Source: Calonectria ilicicola
Taxonomy: Eukaryota; Ascomycota; Sordariomycetes; Hypocreales; Nectriaceae
Direction of reading: 5' to 3'
DNA: 64,000 nt
NCBI GenBank assembly: GCA_020809705.1
Contig: CP085826.1
Coordinates: 2,418,001-2,482,000, forward strand
Each line of letters starts with the position of its first letter. The first letter of the stretch is position 1. The translations under genes and the position numbers were made by a program. Under the pieces are notes generated by a model, which had not been told where the DNA came from, did no database searches, and was given only the letters and a program-made list of their open reading frames with translations. Shown here piece by piece: positions 1-11,477 of the stretch.

Positions 1-3000
1 GTAGACGAGATCACGCTGCAACTTGACGTCAGAAGCATGGAAAGGGATCAAATCTTTCGAACAGGAAATTCGTCCAAGTCCCAGGTCCCAGCATACGATG
101 CGTCAGTCGGCGGTGTGAGTGGAAGAGAAAGTCTTGAGGAGTCTGGAAAGAAGGACTGCGAGCAGGAGCCTGCGAGCCACGAGGTGCTCTTCTTCGAGTT
201 CATCGATGGTGACCTCAAAAGACAAGTTCCGGGCAAGTCGGGTGAGCCGACAAATCCCAACCGCAAGCTCCGCGAGGAGCAGTTAAAAATGCCGGTTTTT
301 AGCCAAAAACAGATGACGACGTTGATTGAAAAAAGGAACCAAAAATTCAATAACGCCATCAATATCTTTATTAACAAATGTATAGAAGAGAAAGTAGATC
401 CCGGGATCGCTCTAGCAGAACAAACAAAGGCGTACATTCCAATGCCGAGTGTCGCAGCCGACGAGAACATTAAAAAATCACATGAGAGCGTCCCGGAGAA
501 AATTCCCAAAGACCGAAAGTCGATACCTGAAATCATACAGGAGTTGAAAGAAAGCCCTTGGTATACTGGACAAATTGTACCAGATGGTCACCGAGTTTTT
601 GAACCCCAAAATGCTATATATGGCGACCTCCACTTTCTCCTCAGTCAAGACTTGGTCAATGCCTTATATAATGCTAAAGGTATAATACAATTCTATGCCC
701 ACCAGGCAGAAGCTCTCAATAGCCTTCATGAAGGCCAGAATGTCGTAGTATCGACTTCCACCAGCTCCGGGAAAAGTTTGATCTACCAGCTGCCCATCCT
801 CTATGCTCTTGAGAAAGACTATAGCTCACGAGCCATGTACATATTCCCAACCAAAGCATTAGCCCAGGACCAGAAACGGAGTCTGAAGGAGATGCTGAGC
901 TATATGCCTAACCTTCAAAACGTCATGGTTGAAACATTCGATGGCGATACCCCCATGAGCGAACGAAATGCTATTCGTGAAGAAGCACGAATCATATTCA
1001 CGAACCCCGATATGCTTCATGTCACAATCCTTCCACAAGAAGAGCGATGGAGAACGTTTCTAAAGAATCTAAAATATGTTGTTGGTACGTAATGCTGCAT
1101 TTTAAACTTATTCTTTGATTGACGGTGCAATAGTTGATGAATTGCACTATTACAATGGTCAAATGGGATCGCACGTGGCATTCATTATGCGAAGACTGCG
1201 ACGAGTCTGTGCTGCTGTGGGAAACCGACGAATCAAGTTTATATCGTGTTCCGCCACAGTTTCCAACCCCAAAGAACATTTCGAGACCATTTTTGGCATC
1301 GATGACGTCCGATTGATCGATTATGATGGGTCGCCGTCGGGACGCAAGGAATTCCTGTGTTGGAATACGCCGTATAAAGACCCAGGCGATCCAGCCTCGG
1401 GTCGTGGAAATGCAAAACTTGAGTGCGCGCGTCTCTTCTGTGCTCTCATGCTTAGAGGGGTACGGATCATTGCATTTTGCAGAATTCGCCTTCAGTGCGA
1501 GGTCTTGGTTAGCGCAATCAAGTCTGAATTGGAGTCGCTCGGTAGACACGAGTGTGTAAATCTTGTGATGGGATACAGAGGCGGGTATACGCCACAGGAC
1601 CGTCGAAGGATCGAAAAAGAAATGTTTGATGGCAAGATTCTGGGAATTGTAGCAACCAGTGCCTTGGAACTTGGCATTGACATTGGCTCACTAGATTGTG
1701 TCATGACCTGGAGTTTCCCGTACACAATCGCCAACCTCCGTCAACAAAGTGGCCGTGCAGGTCGCCGTAACAAAGACTCACTCTCCATTTTAGTGGGGGA
1801 TTGCTTTCCTACTGATCAGCACTACATGCAAAACCCTGATGAGCTGTTCACAAAACCCAATGGGCAGCTTCAGGTGGACTTGGAGAATATGCTTGTTCGA
1901 GAAGGTCATGTTCAATGTGCTGCATATGAGATGCCGATTAAGCCGAAAGAAGATGCACAGTATTTTGGGAAAGATCTGCCAAAAATTTGCCTGGAACGAC
2001 TACTGCGAGACGAACTAGGATTCTATCACTGCCATGACCGCTTCCGACCAATCCCAGCCAAGTATGTGGCTATTCGAGACACAGAGGACGAACATTTTGC
2101 CATTGTGGACATTACCAGCGGTCGATACGAAGTCCTAGAGGAGCTGGAGGCCTCCAGGGCAACCTTTACCATCTACGATGGTGCAATATTCTTGCATCAA
2201 GGCAACTCGTATCTTGTAAGAGACTTTTTGCCAGATAAACGGATGGCAAAAGTGGAAAGGGTCAAAGTGGACTGGACTACGATCCAACGAGACTTTACGG
2301 ACGTTGATCCTACAGAAATAGAAGCTATTCGAAAGATTTCTGGATCCCTGGTCCACGCATACTACGGCACCATCAAAATTCAACAAAATGTCTTCGGGTT
2401 CTTCAAAGTGGACCAAAAAGGACGAGTATTAGATGCAGTACAAGTGGACAATCCGCCTGTCATTCGGTTTAGCAAGGGTATGTGGTTGGATGTGCCAAAG
2501 AAGGCAATCGACATACTTCAGGAAAAGCACCTTCATGTTGCCGCCGGAATCCACGCAGCAGAGCATGCAATCATGAGTTTACTTCCCACCTTTGTAATTA
2601 GCATGCCGGGGGATGTGCGGACCGAATGCAAGGTGGCGCAAAAGGAGTTTGCCAAACAAGAAACCAAAAGAAAGCGGCCGGCACGACTCACATTTTATGA
2701 TACCAAAGGCGGAGCGGGAGGGTCAGGGATCAGCACCAAGGCGTTCGACCACATTGACCAACTATTGAGAGACGCCTTGCAGCGAGTGGAGGCCTGTGAG
2801 TGTGAGCGCGGCTGCGTGGAGTGTGTGGCGTCGGAGCTGTGCAAAGAGTCAAATGAGGTTATGAGCAAGACAGGAAGTCGAGTGGTGCTAAGGAGCCTTT
2901 TGAACCAAGACATTGACATTGACTCGTTGCCGATGGGTCCGGAGGCGTCCGCACCAGTGGGGGTTGAGACTGTAGTAGTTGCACAGCCAGTGCCATACAG

Positions 3001-3136
3001 ACCAAGGGACTCGCCAGCTAAAGACACAAATTCGGGACAAATGCAGCTGGAGGATGGAATTGACGATGTCCACGATTCATCAAGGACTCTGGCAGAAAGC
3101 GGCGAGAACTTGAAGAGACAGACAGAGTATGAATAG
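1..3136 (+). CDS. hrq1: HRQ1-family 3'-5' DNA helicase, 5' end outside window
   Basis: Two exons, 1-1084 and 1134-3136, joined across a 49-bp intron (GTACGT...AATAG) that falls inside the DExH box; the join reads KYVV-VDELHYYNG. About 1,028 residues lie in the window. The frame is open through base 1. The first ATG (37) is probably internal, because the family has a longer N-terminal region before the segment reading VLFFEFIDGDLK. Visible motifs are Walker A STSSGKS near 755-775, the PTKALAQDQ block, VDELH at 1133-1146, SALELGIDIG near 1660, and QQSGRAGRR (motif VI) near 1743-1770. The C-terminal MZB/DUF1998 module has a cysteine cluster (CECERGCVEC...C) near 2795-2840. Hrq1 proteins are RecQ4-related helicases acting in crosslink repair and telomere maintenance. 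The domain set is unambiguous; only the missing N-terminus is open. Confidence 0.93.
1085..1133 (+). other. Intron in hrq1 interrupting the DExH-box region
   Basis: GTACGT donor and AATAG acceptor, 49 bp, phase 1. Removing it restores the invariant VDELH helicase motif, which is the evidence for the join. Confidence 0.85.
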
Positions 3137-4752
3137 GATATGAGGCCCTACCCCAGACCAGAGGGGGAACACCATGGTTTCAAGATGTGCAATATTTGCG
3201 AAGACGGTCTCTATGTGACTGCGCCAGGATGTGATGGCCTATGCGGCAGAATTCCTGGGTAAGCCAAAGACTGGTCTAGAACTTCATCCAAATGGCCTCG
3301 AGGATAGTGGCGCCAAGCCGGGACTGGATCGGCGCCAAATCAAGACCAAAAGCAAACCATACAAATCTCGGACTTGGCGCCGGCTGAAGCACCAACCCAA
3401 GGCAGGGTGTGGAACGGGTTTAGTGGGTGGTGGAAGTGGCAGGGAAAAGGCACCGACCAGGAAATCGGCACGGTCGAGCGGTGATGGTGATGATGATGAG
3501 GTGCAGTGCATAACTCAGTGGGCGACATCGTGTCAGCACGATAATGGATGATGACGAGTGTCACACTGTGCATGGCAGGGCTGTAAGCGGATCTTGGGTG
3601 CCGGTTTGCCAAGAAACTACCCGATAACGGTCGAAGGCGATGAGGGCTAAGCTTTTGGTAAGCAGGGGGCATTCCCGGTCAGGTGGTTGGGCATTGGAGA
3701 GCCAGGAAATCATGCTGTTGGTGGAACCGATCTTGGGTCGCAGCATAGCTTTCCGCGGGGGAGGCGGTGGATGGGAAGCGCGAGAAATCTTGGCATGAAT
3801 GTGATGAAACTTGGCATTGAAGGAAAGTCTGGCTACCAAGCCCACGATGAGACAATTGCGGACACCGGCATAGGTTGGGAATAGCCGTCTTCATTACCAT
3901 TGCCGGCATGCCCACTCAGCCCTCCTCAATTGTGGGCGGTGCCTTTTGACTTGGTCTCGGACCAAAGTCCCTTCCATCCACCCTCGCTTTGATGTTTCTT
4001 TTTCTTCTTATTATTATAATTATTATCTGCACAGCCAGAGGATCTTTGTGCATAGTGCTGATACTACCTAGTCTAGTAGCTTGGCTAGCCTCGCACAGGA
4101 CAATCCTGCGTCTAGGAACGGTATTGGGGGAACCTAAGCTTGGACATGCTTGCAGGCCACAAACCTCAATCAGAGGCCGCCCGAAAGGAAGTGCGGTGAA
4201 TTTATGGCCCTGGGCCAGTGAGCGGAAGCCAAATCTAAAATTATACTGTAATTCCAACCCAAAATAAGGCCTGAAAGATGGTGCGGAAATGGGGGGAAGG
4301 GCTGAAAGGGCTGCAACCACACCACTGGCACAGCCAGCAGCCGGGCTGCCCGGGGTCCCTGGGCTGACCCCATGCTGGATCCCTGCCCCCTTGTCCCGCC
4401 GCGGGACCCTCAGACATTGTTTTTAGACCATTCAAGCCCCTGCAGCATGTTAGTTGTTTTGTGGCTGCTGCGCTGGACTTTTGCGCCCCTCTGGACCGAC
4501 TACACCTGGTTAGTCGGTGATGTTAGGTATTAATCGAGACGATCATCCCTCTTCAAAACCACCAATTGCGCTCTGCCCCAGCGTGTGATCTTTCTCTTCT
4601 TCTTGAGCGCGCGAACCACCATCCCCAAGCCCAAGAACAGCTTCGAGAACAGCGTTGGGAACCGCTCCCAAAGCAACTCCCCCAATCGCCAACACATCCA
4701 CTGACCGACATCCGCACGATCGCTGGTCCCAGAGTGGCATACGTCAGCCACC
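3137..4752. other. Intergenic, hrq1 3' side and CAX-like promoter
   Basis: No supported gene. Short open frames here (for example 3231-3551 on the plus strand and 3916-4320 on the minus strand) have low-complexity or unrecognisable products and no plausible intron partners. Pyrimidine-rich sequence from about 4540 to 4750 looks like the 5' leader of the next gene, which has a good start context (GCCACCATGC). Confidence 0.6.
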
Positions 4753-6393
4753 ATGCCTCGTGATATTTATCGCGACTCCTCGCGCCGGCGTCGTCGCTCT
4801 CGCCATGGCTCCCGTCATGATTCTCGCCACGGTTCTCGTCAAGGCTCCCAGCGCTCGACTCACCGCGTTCCCCAAGACGATAGAGAGCTACCCCCGCCCA
4901 ACACGTACAACGAGAAGAGAGCGCCGCCAAAGGTAGACCCGCGGGCACCCTGGATTCGACCTGCTGGAGAAAGTGGTCGCTCCGGCTTCCATCCCATCCA
5001 CTTTGCTCACATCTCGTTCAAATCAGCCAGTCGAGCAAGTCTTCTGTGCAACTTCCTATGGCCTGTGGTTCCAGCTGCCATAGCTGTGCGATGTGAGACC
5101 TCCACTTGGGGAATAATCCCATTTTCACAGGCGAGTTTCCATAGCTAACCGCTTCTCAAACAGATGCTCTTCCCGACCACCATATCCTAATCTTCACTCT
5201 TGCTTACATCGCCATGGTTCCTTGTGCCAACATGATTGGTTTCGCTGGTCAGGAACTAGCACGAAAGCTACCCCACGTTTTTGGTGTTTTGGTTGAAATC
5301 ACGTACGTCTTGGCCATCAGATTCAGCATGCTACTGGGCATGACTAACTTGGAATAGTTGTGGTTCTGTCGTTGAAATCGTCCTCTTCATGGTGCTTCTA
5401 TCAAAGGATCTATTCTATGTCATCAAGGCCGCCATTTTGGGTTCTATTCTGGCCACAATGCTTCTATGTTTGGGGGCTTGTTTCTTTATTGGTGGTCTCT
5501 GGACTGAGGAGCAGTCTTTCAGCGAAGCTATTAGTGAAGCCGGAAGTGGTCTCCTCCTTACTGCGTAGGTCTACCCCAGCATGCTAACTGAACATCCTGC
5601 TAACTTATCCCCCAGTGGTGTTGCTCTGGCTGTCCCCACAGCTTTTGACAAGGGTATCTCAACAACAGATCTGGATGATGCAAACGTCCCTCACGCAGTT
5701 CTCCAAATCTCTCGCGTCGTTTCAGTTCTGCTTTTGATCGCCTACGGCGTGTACGCCTTTTTCCAGGCCCGCACCCATCATGGTATCTATGATGCCATCT
5801 TTGAGGAGGATGAACAGCGAGATCGCGACAGGGAAAAGGTTGAGGCCAAGCCCAAGCTCACCCTGACCGAGGCCACTATTGCTCTGTCTGTCTCCGTGGG
5901 TCTTGTCACGCACAACGCAATCATCCTCGTCTTCCAAATCGAGCCCGTTATCCACCACCACAAGGTCACTGATGCCTTCATGGGTCTCATTCTGGTGCCC
6001 CTTGTTGAGAAGTTTGCCGAGCATCTCACTGCCATTGACGAAGCTTGGGACAACCAGATGAATTTTGCTCTGTCCCACGTTCTCGGTGCTACCCTTCAGA
6101 CAGCCCTCTTTACCGGTCCTCTGCCCGTAATCGTCGGGTGGGGCCTAAAGAAGGATATGGACCTCAGCTTTGATGTTTTCCATCTTGTCATGTTGATTCT
6201 GGCTATCCTCACAGTCGGTCGATTTTTGCAGGACCAGAAGAGCAATTATCTTGAAGGCTTCCTTCTCCTTACCCTTTACTTTGCCATTGCGTGTGGTGCC
6301 TGGTATTACCCCAATCCGGCAAGTGAAAGTGAGGGCGACAGCACCGAAACTTCCAACACCACCAGCTCGCACAGTGAGCGTTGGGCGTTTTAA
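4753..6393 (+). CDS. Divergent CAX/VCX-type cation-proton antiporter
   Basis: Four exons, 4753-5092, 5164-5302, 5358-5564 and 5616-6393, give 487 aa. The cytosolic N-terminus is a basic RS/RH-rich tract (about residues 6-38). About ten membrane segments follow in two homologous halves, separated by an acidic loop (FEEDEQRDRDRE), as in CaCA-superfamily Ca2+/H+ exchangers. Alpha-repeat 1 reads CGSVVEIV and is followed by AAILGSILATMLLCLGACFFIGG. Alpha-repeat 2 reads VEKFAEHLTAI and is followed by HVLGATLQTALF. Canonical vacuolar CAX proteins have GNAVE and GNAAEH. Here the glutamates are kept but the glycine-asparagine pairs are altered, so the ion specificity could differ. Likely an organelle-membrane cation exchanger. 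Family assignment is strong; substrate and compartment are inference. Confidence 0.85.
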
Positions 6394-6800
6394 TTTTGAG
6401 CTCCCCTTGTACAGTCGTGCGCAAAAGAATGCTAAAGATCATTTTCTAATAGTCTCGATCTGGGATTTTGTCATCTTTATCATCTTCTAATTGATGTCAC
6501 ATTTACCCGCGGGATAGCGTATACATATTGTAGGAAGCATAGCGTGACAACATCAAGTACATTAGCCATCAGAATTTTTTTTATTTTTTTTTTTTTGCAT
6601 GTCTGGAATTATGATTAGAGAATGCACAGGCTGAGCTAGGCGAAGAAAATTAAAAAATTTTGTCACTCAATATCAATCTAGAGCTTCCAATAAACCTTTA
6701 GTGTCTATTGTCCCTTTTCCCCAATCCAGTTTATTCATATCTTTCCTTTCGCACAATCCAACATATCAAGACAAGAATCTGGTAAATTTTATCCCAGGGT
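6394..6800. other. Tail-to-tail spacer between CAX-like gene and niaD
   Basis: 407 bp between two convergent stop codons. AT-rich with a T-rich run near 6572-6597; consistent with 3' UTRs and poly(A) sites of both genes. No coding signal. Confidence 0.6.
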
Positions 6801-9580
6801 CTAAAAGAAAATAAGATCATCTTCCTTCCACCCCATTTCAAAGAAAATCTGCTTTGCACTCTTTTCCATTGGCTCGGGTCCACATACAAGTACTAATGCG
6901 TCTCCTTGGTCACTCGTAGTCAGTCCTCCAACTTCTTTTTCGTAGATTTCTTTCGTCAGCCGACCTTTCACTCCAGACCAAGCTTCGGGTGGCTTGGTGA
7001 GCGCATAGGTCAGCCTACAGCGTTTAGGGTTTGCTGCAGCCAGCTCGTCGAGCTCTGCCTTGCACAGAATGTCCTCCTCAGTGCGGTTACCATCCAATAC
7101 GACACACTCCGTCGGATCATCAACGTCTTGGAGTACCGCACATAGAACCTGTCGTATTGGTGTGATTCCTGATCCGCCGCAAATCATAATGAAACGCCGG
7201 ACGTGGCGAGTGCGTCCTCCAATGCTACATTCACCGCGACCTTTATACTCAAACTTTCCAACCGGACCCTTGAACTCGACCCAGTGTCCAAGCGGCAGGT
7301 GATCCAGCGATTGCGTCATCTTGCCTCCGGGACGCCCTGGCTGGTCGTAGTATATCTTGATAAGAACATCAAGTCGGCCGCGCTGTGCACCGTCGGAATA
7401 AGGTGTGTAGGCACGAATGATGGCCTCGCGAGTGACGGGATCACGAAGACGCATCATGAGATGTTGTCCAGTGGGGAGGCCGACTTGTTGTTCTTCATGG
7501 TTGAGTTGGAAGGAAAATATTTTCGTGTCGGACGAGATTGGGTCCTTGCGGTCAAGAATAGCCTTGCTCCATGCCTTCGCCTGGAAGAATATTGGCCGGT
7601 TCTCATCCGCCTCACCGGAGTCATCGCCGTCAGTCAGCGCCAAACGGGCTGCCTCGTCAAGAATGCCAATGTGATAGTCTGGCATCATTGCTTTGGCATT
7701 TTCGCTATCTGGGTCGAGTCAGTAACTATCCAACACAGAGTTAAACTGGGTTGGTTGGGTTTCTTACGAATAGTGACAAACTCCTCTGTTACATCCTGGC
7801 CAGCAGCTCCAAAAATGGACGCCGCGCCGCCGGGATGGCCTTCCAAGAATGCTGTGCCATCATAGACGTGTCCATTAACGACAAACCACGGCGCAACGTC
7901 GTTATCATTTTCCTTGAACTCTGTAGCGCTGATGGAGCGATCAACTTTCGGGTTAGTCATGCAAATCTCCTTTTCGGGCTCTTGCTCTACTGCTTCCTCT
8001 GCTTCACCAGAGACCTTCTCCCCCCAGAATCCGTTGGCTAGGTTTCCTCCCTCCTTTTTAACTCTCTCCATCCAACCACCCGGCATCAAGGCCGGCTGTG
8101 TGGGATGCTCGAATCGTAAACCATACTCTTCCTTGTGAATTACTACCCGAAACCAGGGGTTGTTCATCATGCCCAGGACACTCCAATACATGTCACGGGG
8201 CTGTACCATCATTGACTCATCCATGGCGCGAATCATGATATCATCTGCCGCCTGCATATCGTCAACCGTAATATCAAGCTCCCAGAAACACCAACAAAAA
8301 CAAGTTTCCCGCCACCACATGTCCACCTTGCCCCCATATAAAGTGTCGCCCTCAACTGCGGAACGATACTCGTCTTCTGGATAGTGTATTTTTGCCAGTC
8401 TCCAAGACTTTCCCTTGTCCAATGTGACTTCAACTCTCGTAACTCGTCTTCCTCCACCACTGTATGCATATCCTCGTGCCAGGTATGAGCCGGCCGCACC
8501 CCCAAGTGACAACGCCTCGTTATGCCCAGGATAGCATATGGCACTGTTTACATTGAGGTCATATATTGCGTATTTCTCATCCTTCCAAACATCAGGCAAG
8601 TCAGCACTTGCTTCTGGTGTAATCATAGTAGGTAGCACCCGGTTGTCAAAGATATGATACCAGTTATCGCTGGGTTCAGAAGTGACGATGATTCTCTTGA
8701 GCCATTTGACGCTTCTTCCACCAATCTGTCCCGGAATGATTATCCTAACTGGTTTTCCATGATCAGGGTGCAGCGATTCACCATTCATCTTGTGAGCAAC
8801 CATGACACCTCTATTGGGGTCCATACACCAGTTCAGTTTAATCGAGGTTCCGTAATAGCCATTGGGGAGCTTGTCGGCGCCTTCAAAACAAACGTACCTG
8901 GCACCTCTTCTTGGACGTGCGACCGCGAGCAGGTTGTGAATAGGCACACCGGTCCAAAGCGCCGTAGACAAGCCGGCAGCACCCCATGAGAAGCCCTTTG
9001 TTTTTCGGACCATATTTTGTTCTTTGCGCCGATTTCCAGCGCACACAAGTGTCACAGGGTATGTGTTCTGCTCGTAGTCGCTGAGCAGATCCCTTACGCT
9101 CATTATAAGCGGCCTTTCGACCATGCCCTCCACTGTAAACTCCCAACCAAGCATTTCTTCATCTTCACATTTGGGTACAGCCCCATGGTTGCGGACATAG
9201 TGAAGGTCCTCACTCGTCAGAAACCCTTCATTATATAGCTCACTGAGGGGAGCTTCGACGTTGAACGGGTGAACACCAGTGAGTCGGATCAAACGGGGGT
9301 CACGCCTGACATGGTTGTCTGGGGTCTTCAAGTCATCGGGTAAAACGTCTTTAGATCGAAAATTTGGTGGGAGAGGATATGGTTTTGGAAGTTCATGTGA
9401 CGGAGTACTCTGTAAGTCTTGGAAACTACCTATTCGAGATGGCTTGGCGGTATCTGGAGGTGTTGGGGGATAACTGACGCTCGCTGACGAGGTCTCTGAT
9501 GAGGTTTCTGAATGTTCAAGTATCGGCATAAGGGCCAATGTTGATGGTGCTTCCATCTGAAATGAATTGTGAGGTGACAT
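6801..9580 (-). CDS. niaD: Assimilatory nitrate reductase (NAD(P)H)
   Basis: Two exons, 9580-7768 and 7708-6801, give 906 aa, the normal length for fungal nitrate reductase. It reduces nitrate to nitrite in the cytosol. Order of domains: Ser/Thr-rich N-terminus; sulfite-oxidase-type molybdopterin domain with the metal-ligand cysteine in TLVCAGNRR (C180); dimerisation domain; cytochrome b5 domain with LEGHPGG (H582) and second heme His605; then FAD domain (RAYTPYS) and NAD(P) domain (GGSGITP, VCGPEPM), ending WKEDDLIFF. The 59-bp intron splits the codon of His605 (C|AT). The start is the ATG at 9580; the frame is open a few codons upstream but without another ATG. No nitrite reductase or nitrate transporter is adjacent. 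Upstream NirA-type and GATA sites suggest nitrate induction and nitrogen repression. Confidence 0.97.
7709..7767 (-). other. niaD intron splitting a heme-ligand codon
   Basis: 59 bp on the minus strand, GTAAGA donor and CCCAG acceptor. Splicing gives VTIHSENAKAMMPDYH, the conserved end of the cytochrome b5 domain. Confidence 0.9.
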
Positions 9581-9674
9581 AACAGAATGCACTATAGTAA
9601 ATGGGTCAATTCATGGGAGAATTGCAAACGGTGGCGATCAATAACTGGCACATTTCTTGTGGCTACGTTGGGCA

Positions 9675-9914
9675 AGATAAGAGTACACGGGGCACCATCA
9701 CGCATAAAAAGTTATCAATGTTACCATAGTTCTAAAAAGTAAGCGAGGAGATGCATTTTACAACTTGATTTGCGTCCGCGGAGGTTGCTAGCCATGGAGA
9801 GATAGGCCCACGATATTGGCGAATCAGGTGGTGTGATAAGGCGACAGGAGTTGTACCGGAGATGTGTGAACCGCGCCAGATCCACTCCATCAACAACTAA
9901 ACATGGGGAGATAA
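9675..9914. promoter_or_regulatory. Cluster of GATA sites (AreA/NIT2-type) in niaD promoter
   Basis: Five HGATAR matches in 240 bp flank the NirA site: AGATAA 9675-9680, TTATCA 9712-9717 (reverse), AGATAG 9800-9805, TGATAA 9834-9839 and AGATAA 9909-9914. Clustered GATA sites next to a NirA site are typical of nitrate-assimilation promoters under AreA control. Confidence 0.55.
9776..9783 (-). promoter_or_regulatory. NirA-type nitrate-response site upstream of niaD
   Basis: CCGCGGAG on the plus strand is CTCCGCGG on the coding strand. This is a perfect match to CTCCGHGG, the site of the nitrate activator NirA/NIT4 in Aspergillus and relatives. It lies about 195 bp upstream of the niaD ATG. A match anywhere in 64 kb is expected several times by chance, so position is what gives it weight. 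Confidence 0.6.
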
Positions 9915-11477
9915 AAAATGACCAATTGAGTCAGCCTAATTGACCATTGATCCCGCGCCCGCTCAAGTTTCCATAAGAAAGCCAAGCCTGCGTATTCGGG
10001 GATTTCTAGCCGTAGTGGAAGAACTTCTCACATCATCGCTGTGTGATGTGGTAGGAGAACAAATGGGAAGCAGCGAGCGCTGGTCACGTTTCCCACGCCG
10101 GCACAATAGCTAGACATGACCTAATTACCTACACAAACGGCCGTCGCTTTTTATTTCTTCCAAGTGTTGCGTCATATTCCTTCGGCCTTTAGTTTGGGGC
10201 GTAGCAAGAAGGAATCAGGCCAGATTCCAAACTGTGACCAATGTATTAGTCAATTCCTCGTTGGTTTTAGTAAACGATCATACAAATACCAATAACTTAA
10301 AATCTATGTCACAATTATATTATATCCAATATTTGGCATTGTCAATATCCTTGAGTGGTCAATAGGAGGAACAATTGTCCGCAACTCTCTTAGGTTAAGA
10401 CTAGAAGACTTTGAATGAACCATGTTGTCGTAGCATTCTGGTGCACAATGGTCTCCCAATATGCCATTATTTAAAAGATCGATTTCTTTCATTAGAATCC
10501 CCCGTCTTTTACACTAACTTGAGCTCCCTAATTTGGGAGCTATTTAATTGTTGCGTGCAGCAAGCAAATCAAACCGGGTCCTGTACATGGCGGTTCTTTC
10601 GTTCTTTTTTTCTTTATCAAACTAATAATATATATGCTTAGCTACAGCGTACAAAATCCAAACTTCCTCTTAATCTGTCCTCATAGACACGCTAAGTTCG
10701 TGCATCAGCCTTAGTCGTGCCTAATAGCTATGCTTTCTGAGCACCGGAGCTTATGTCATCGAGTGTGTTATTATTGTTATTTATTTTGTTTGGTAAGGGT
10801 CCTCTTCTATTTATCACTGTTTGGTTGTGTGCTTCTGGTGTCCCTGGATTTGTTCGCTAATTAAAATCTTGTTGGGGGATGAGGCAAGCTTGGGTGCCCG
10901 GTTTGCGTCTTCTCTCGTGTGGCGGCGTTCTTCCGGTTGAGGAGAAATTAGTCACAAGAAGAGCACTGGTTTTTCCTATGCATAGAATAAAACGGTGAAA
11001 TATAGCGATAACAAGCAGTTATTTTTCTCTCAAAACCATTAAACAGAAGCAATTTATATTAGCTCACATCCATATCCGCTTCGTGGTCTTTTTACACACG
11101 AAATCTTAGCAGCTGCAGGGTAGGTGTGAGCAAGGCGTGTGAATGTGCAGTGGCCAGGTACGTATCCACTGTGCCTGATTACTGATGATAGGGCACCCAT
11201 TCTCATTGCAACCCTTCTGCCGACAAGTCGCGCCTAACATCACGTCAAAGGCCAAGTCGGTCGCCAAACACCAGAGACGCCTCTTGCGCTGCCCTGCTCG
11301 ATCACCTTGTCCTGCCTCGCCGGATGCACCCATGTTGACTCTGCTTGACCCCTTGCATCACTATATCCCGGGGCAGCACATCCCTTAGCAGTCCCTCTCT
11401 ACGCCGAATGTAGCGCCACCCCGACTCAATCATCTAACTGCCGCCTTGTTTACTTCATCGCCGCATCTTGATCCAGC

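Larger units (their letters stand above)
9581..11477. other. Head-to-head spacer, niaD and upf2 promoters
   Basis: 1.9 kb without a supported gene. The niaD-proximal 350 bp hold the NirA and GATA sites. The middle (about 10240-11100) is clearly more AT-rich than the flanks, with only short open frames; it could be promoter sequence or old mutated repeat, and I see no transposon signature. The last 300 bp are pyrimidine-rich leader sequence of upf2. Confidence 0.55.

Noticed and set aside
10240..11100. AT-rich block as a mutated (RIP) transposon relic
   Set aside because: No residual transposase or reverse-transcriptase frame, terminal repeats or target duplication could be seen; a dinucleotide index would be needed.
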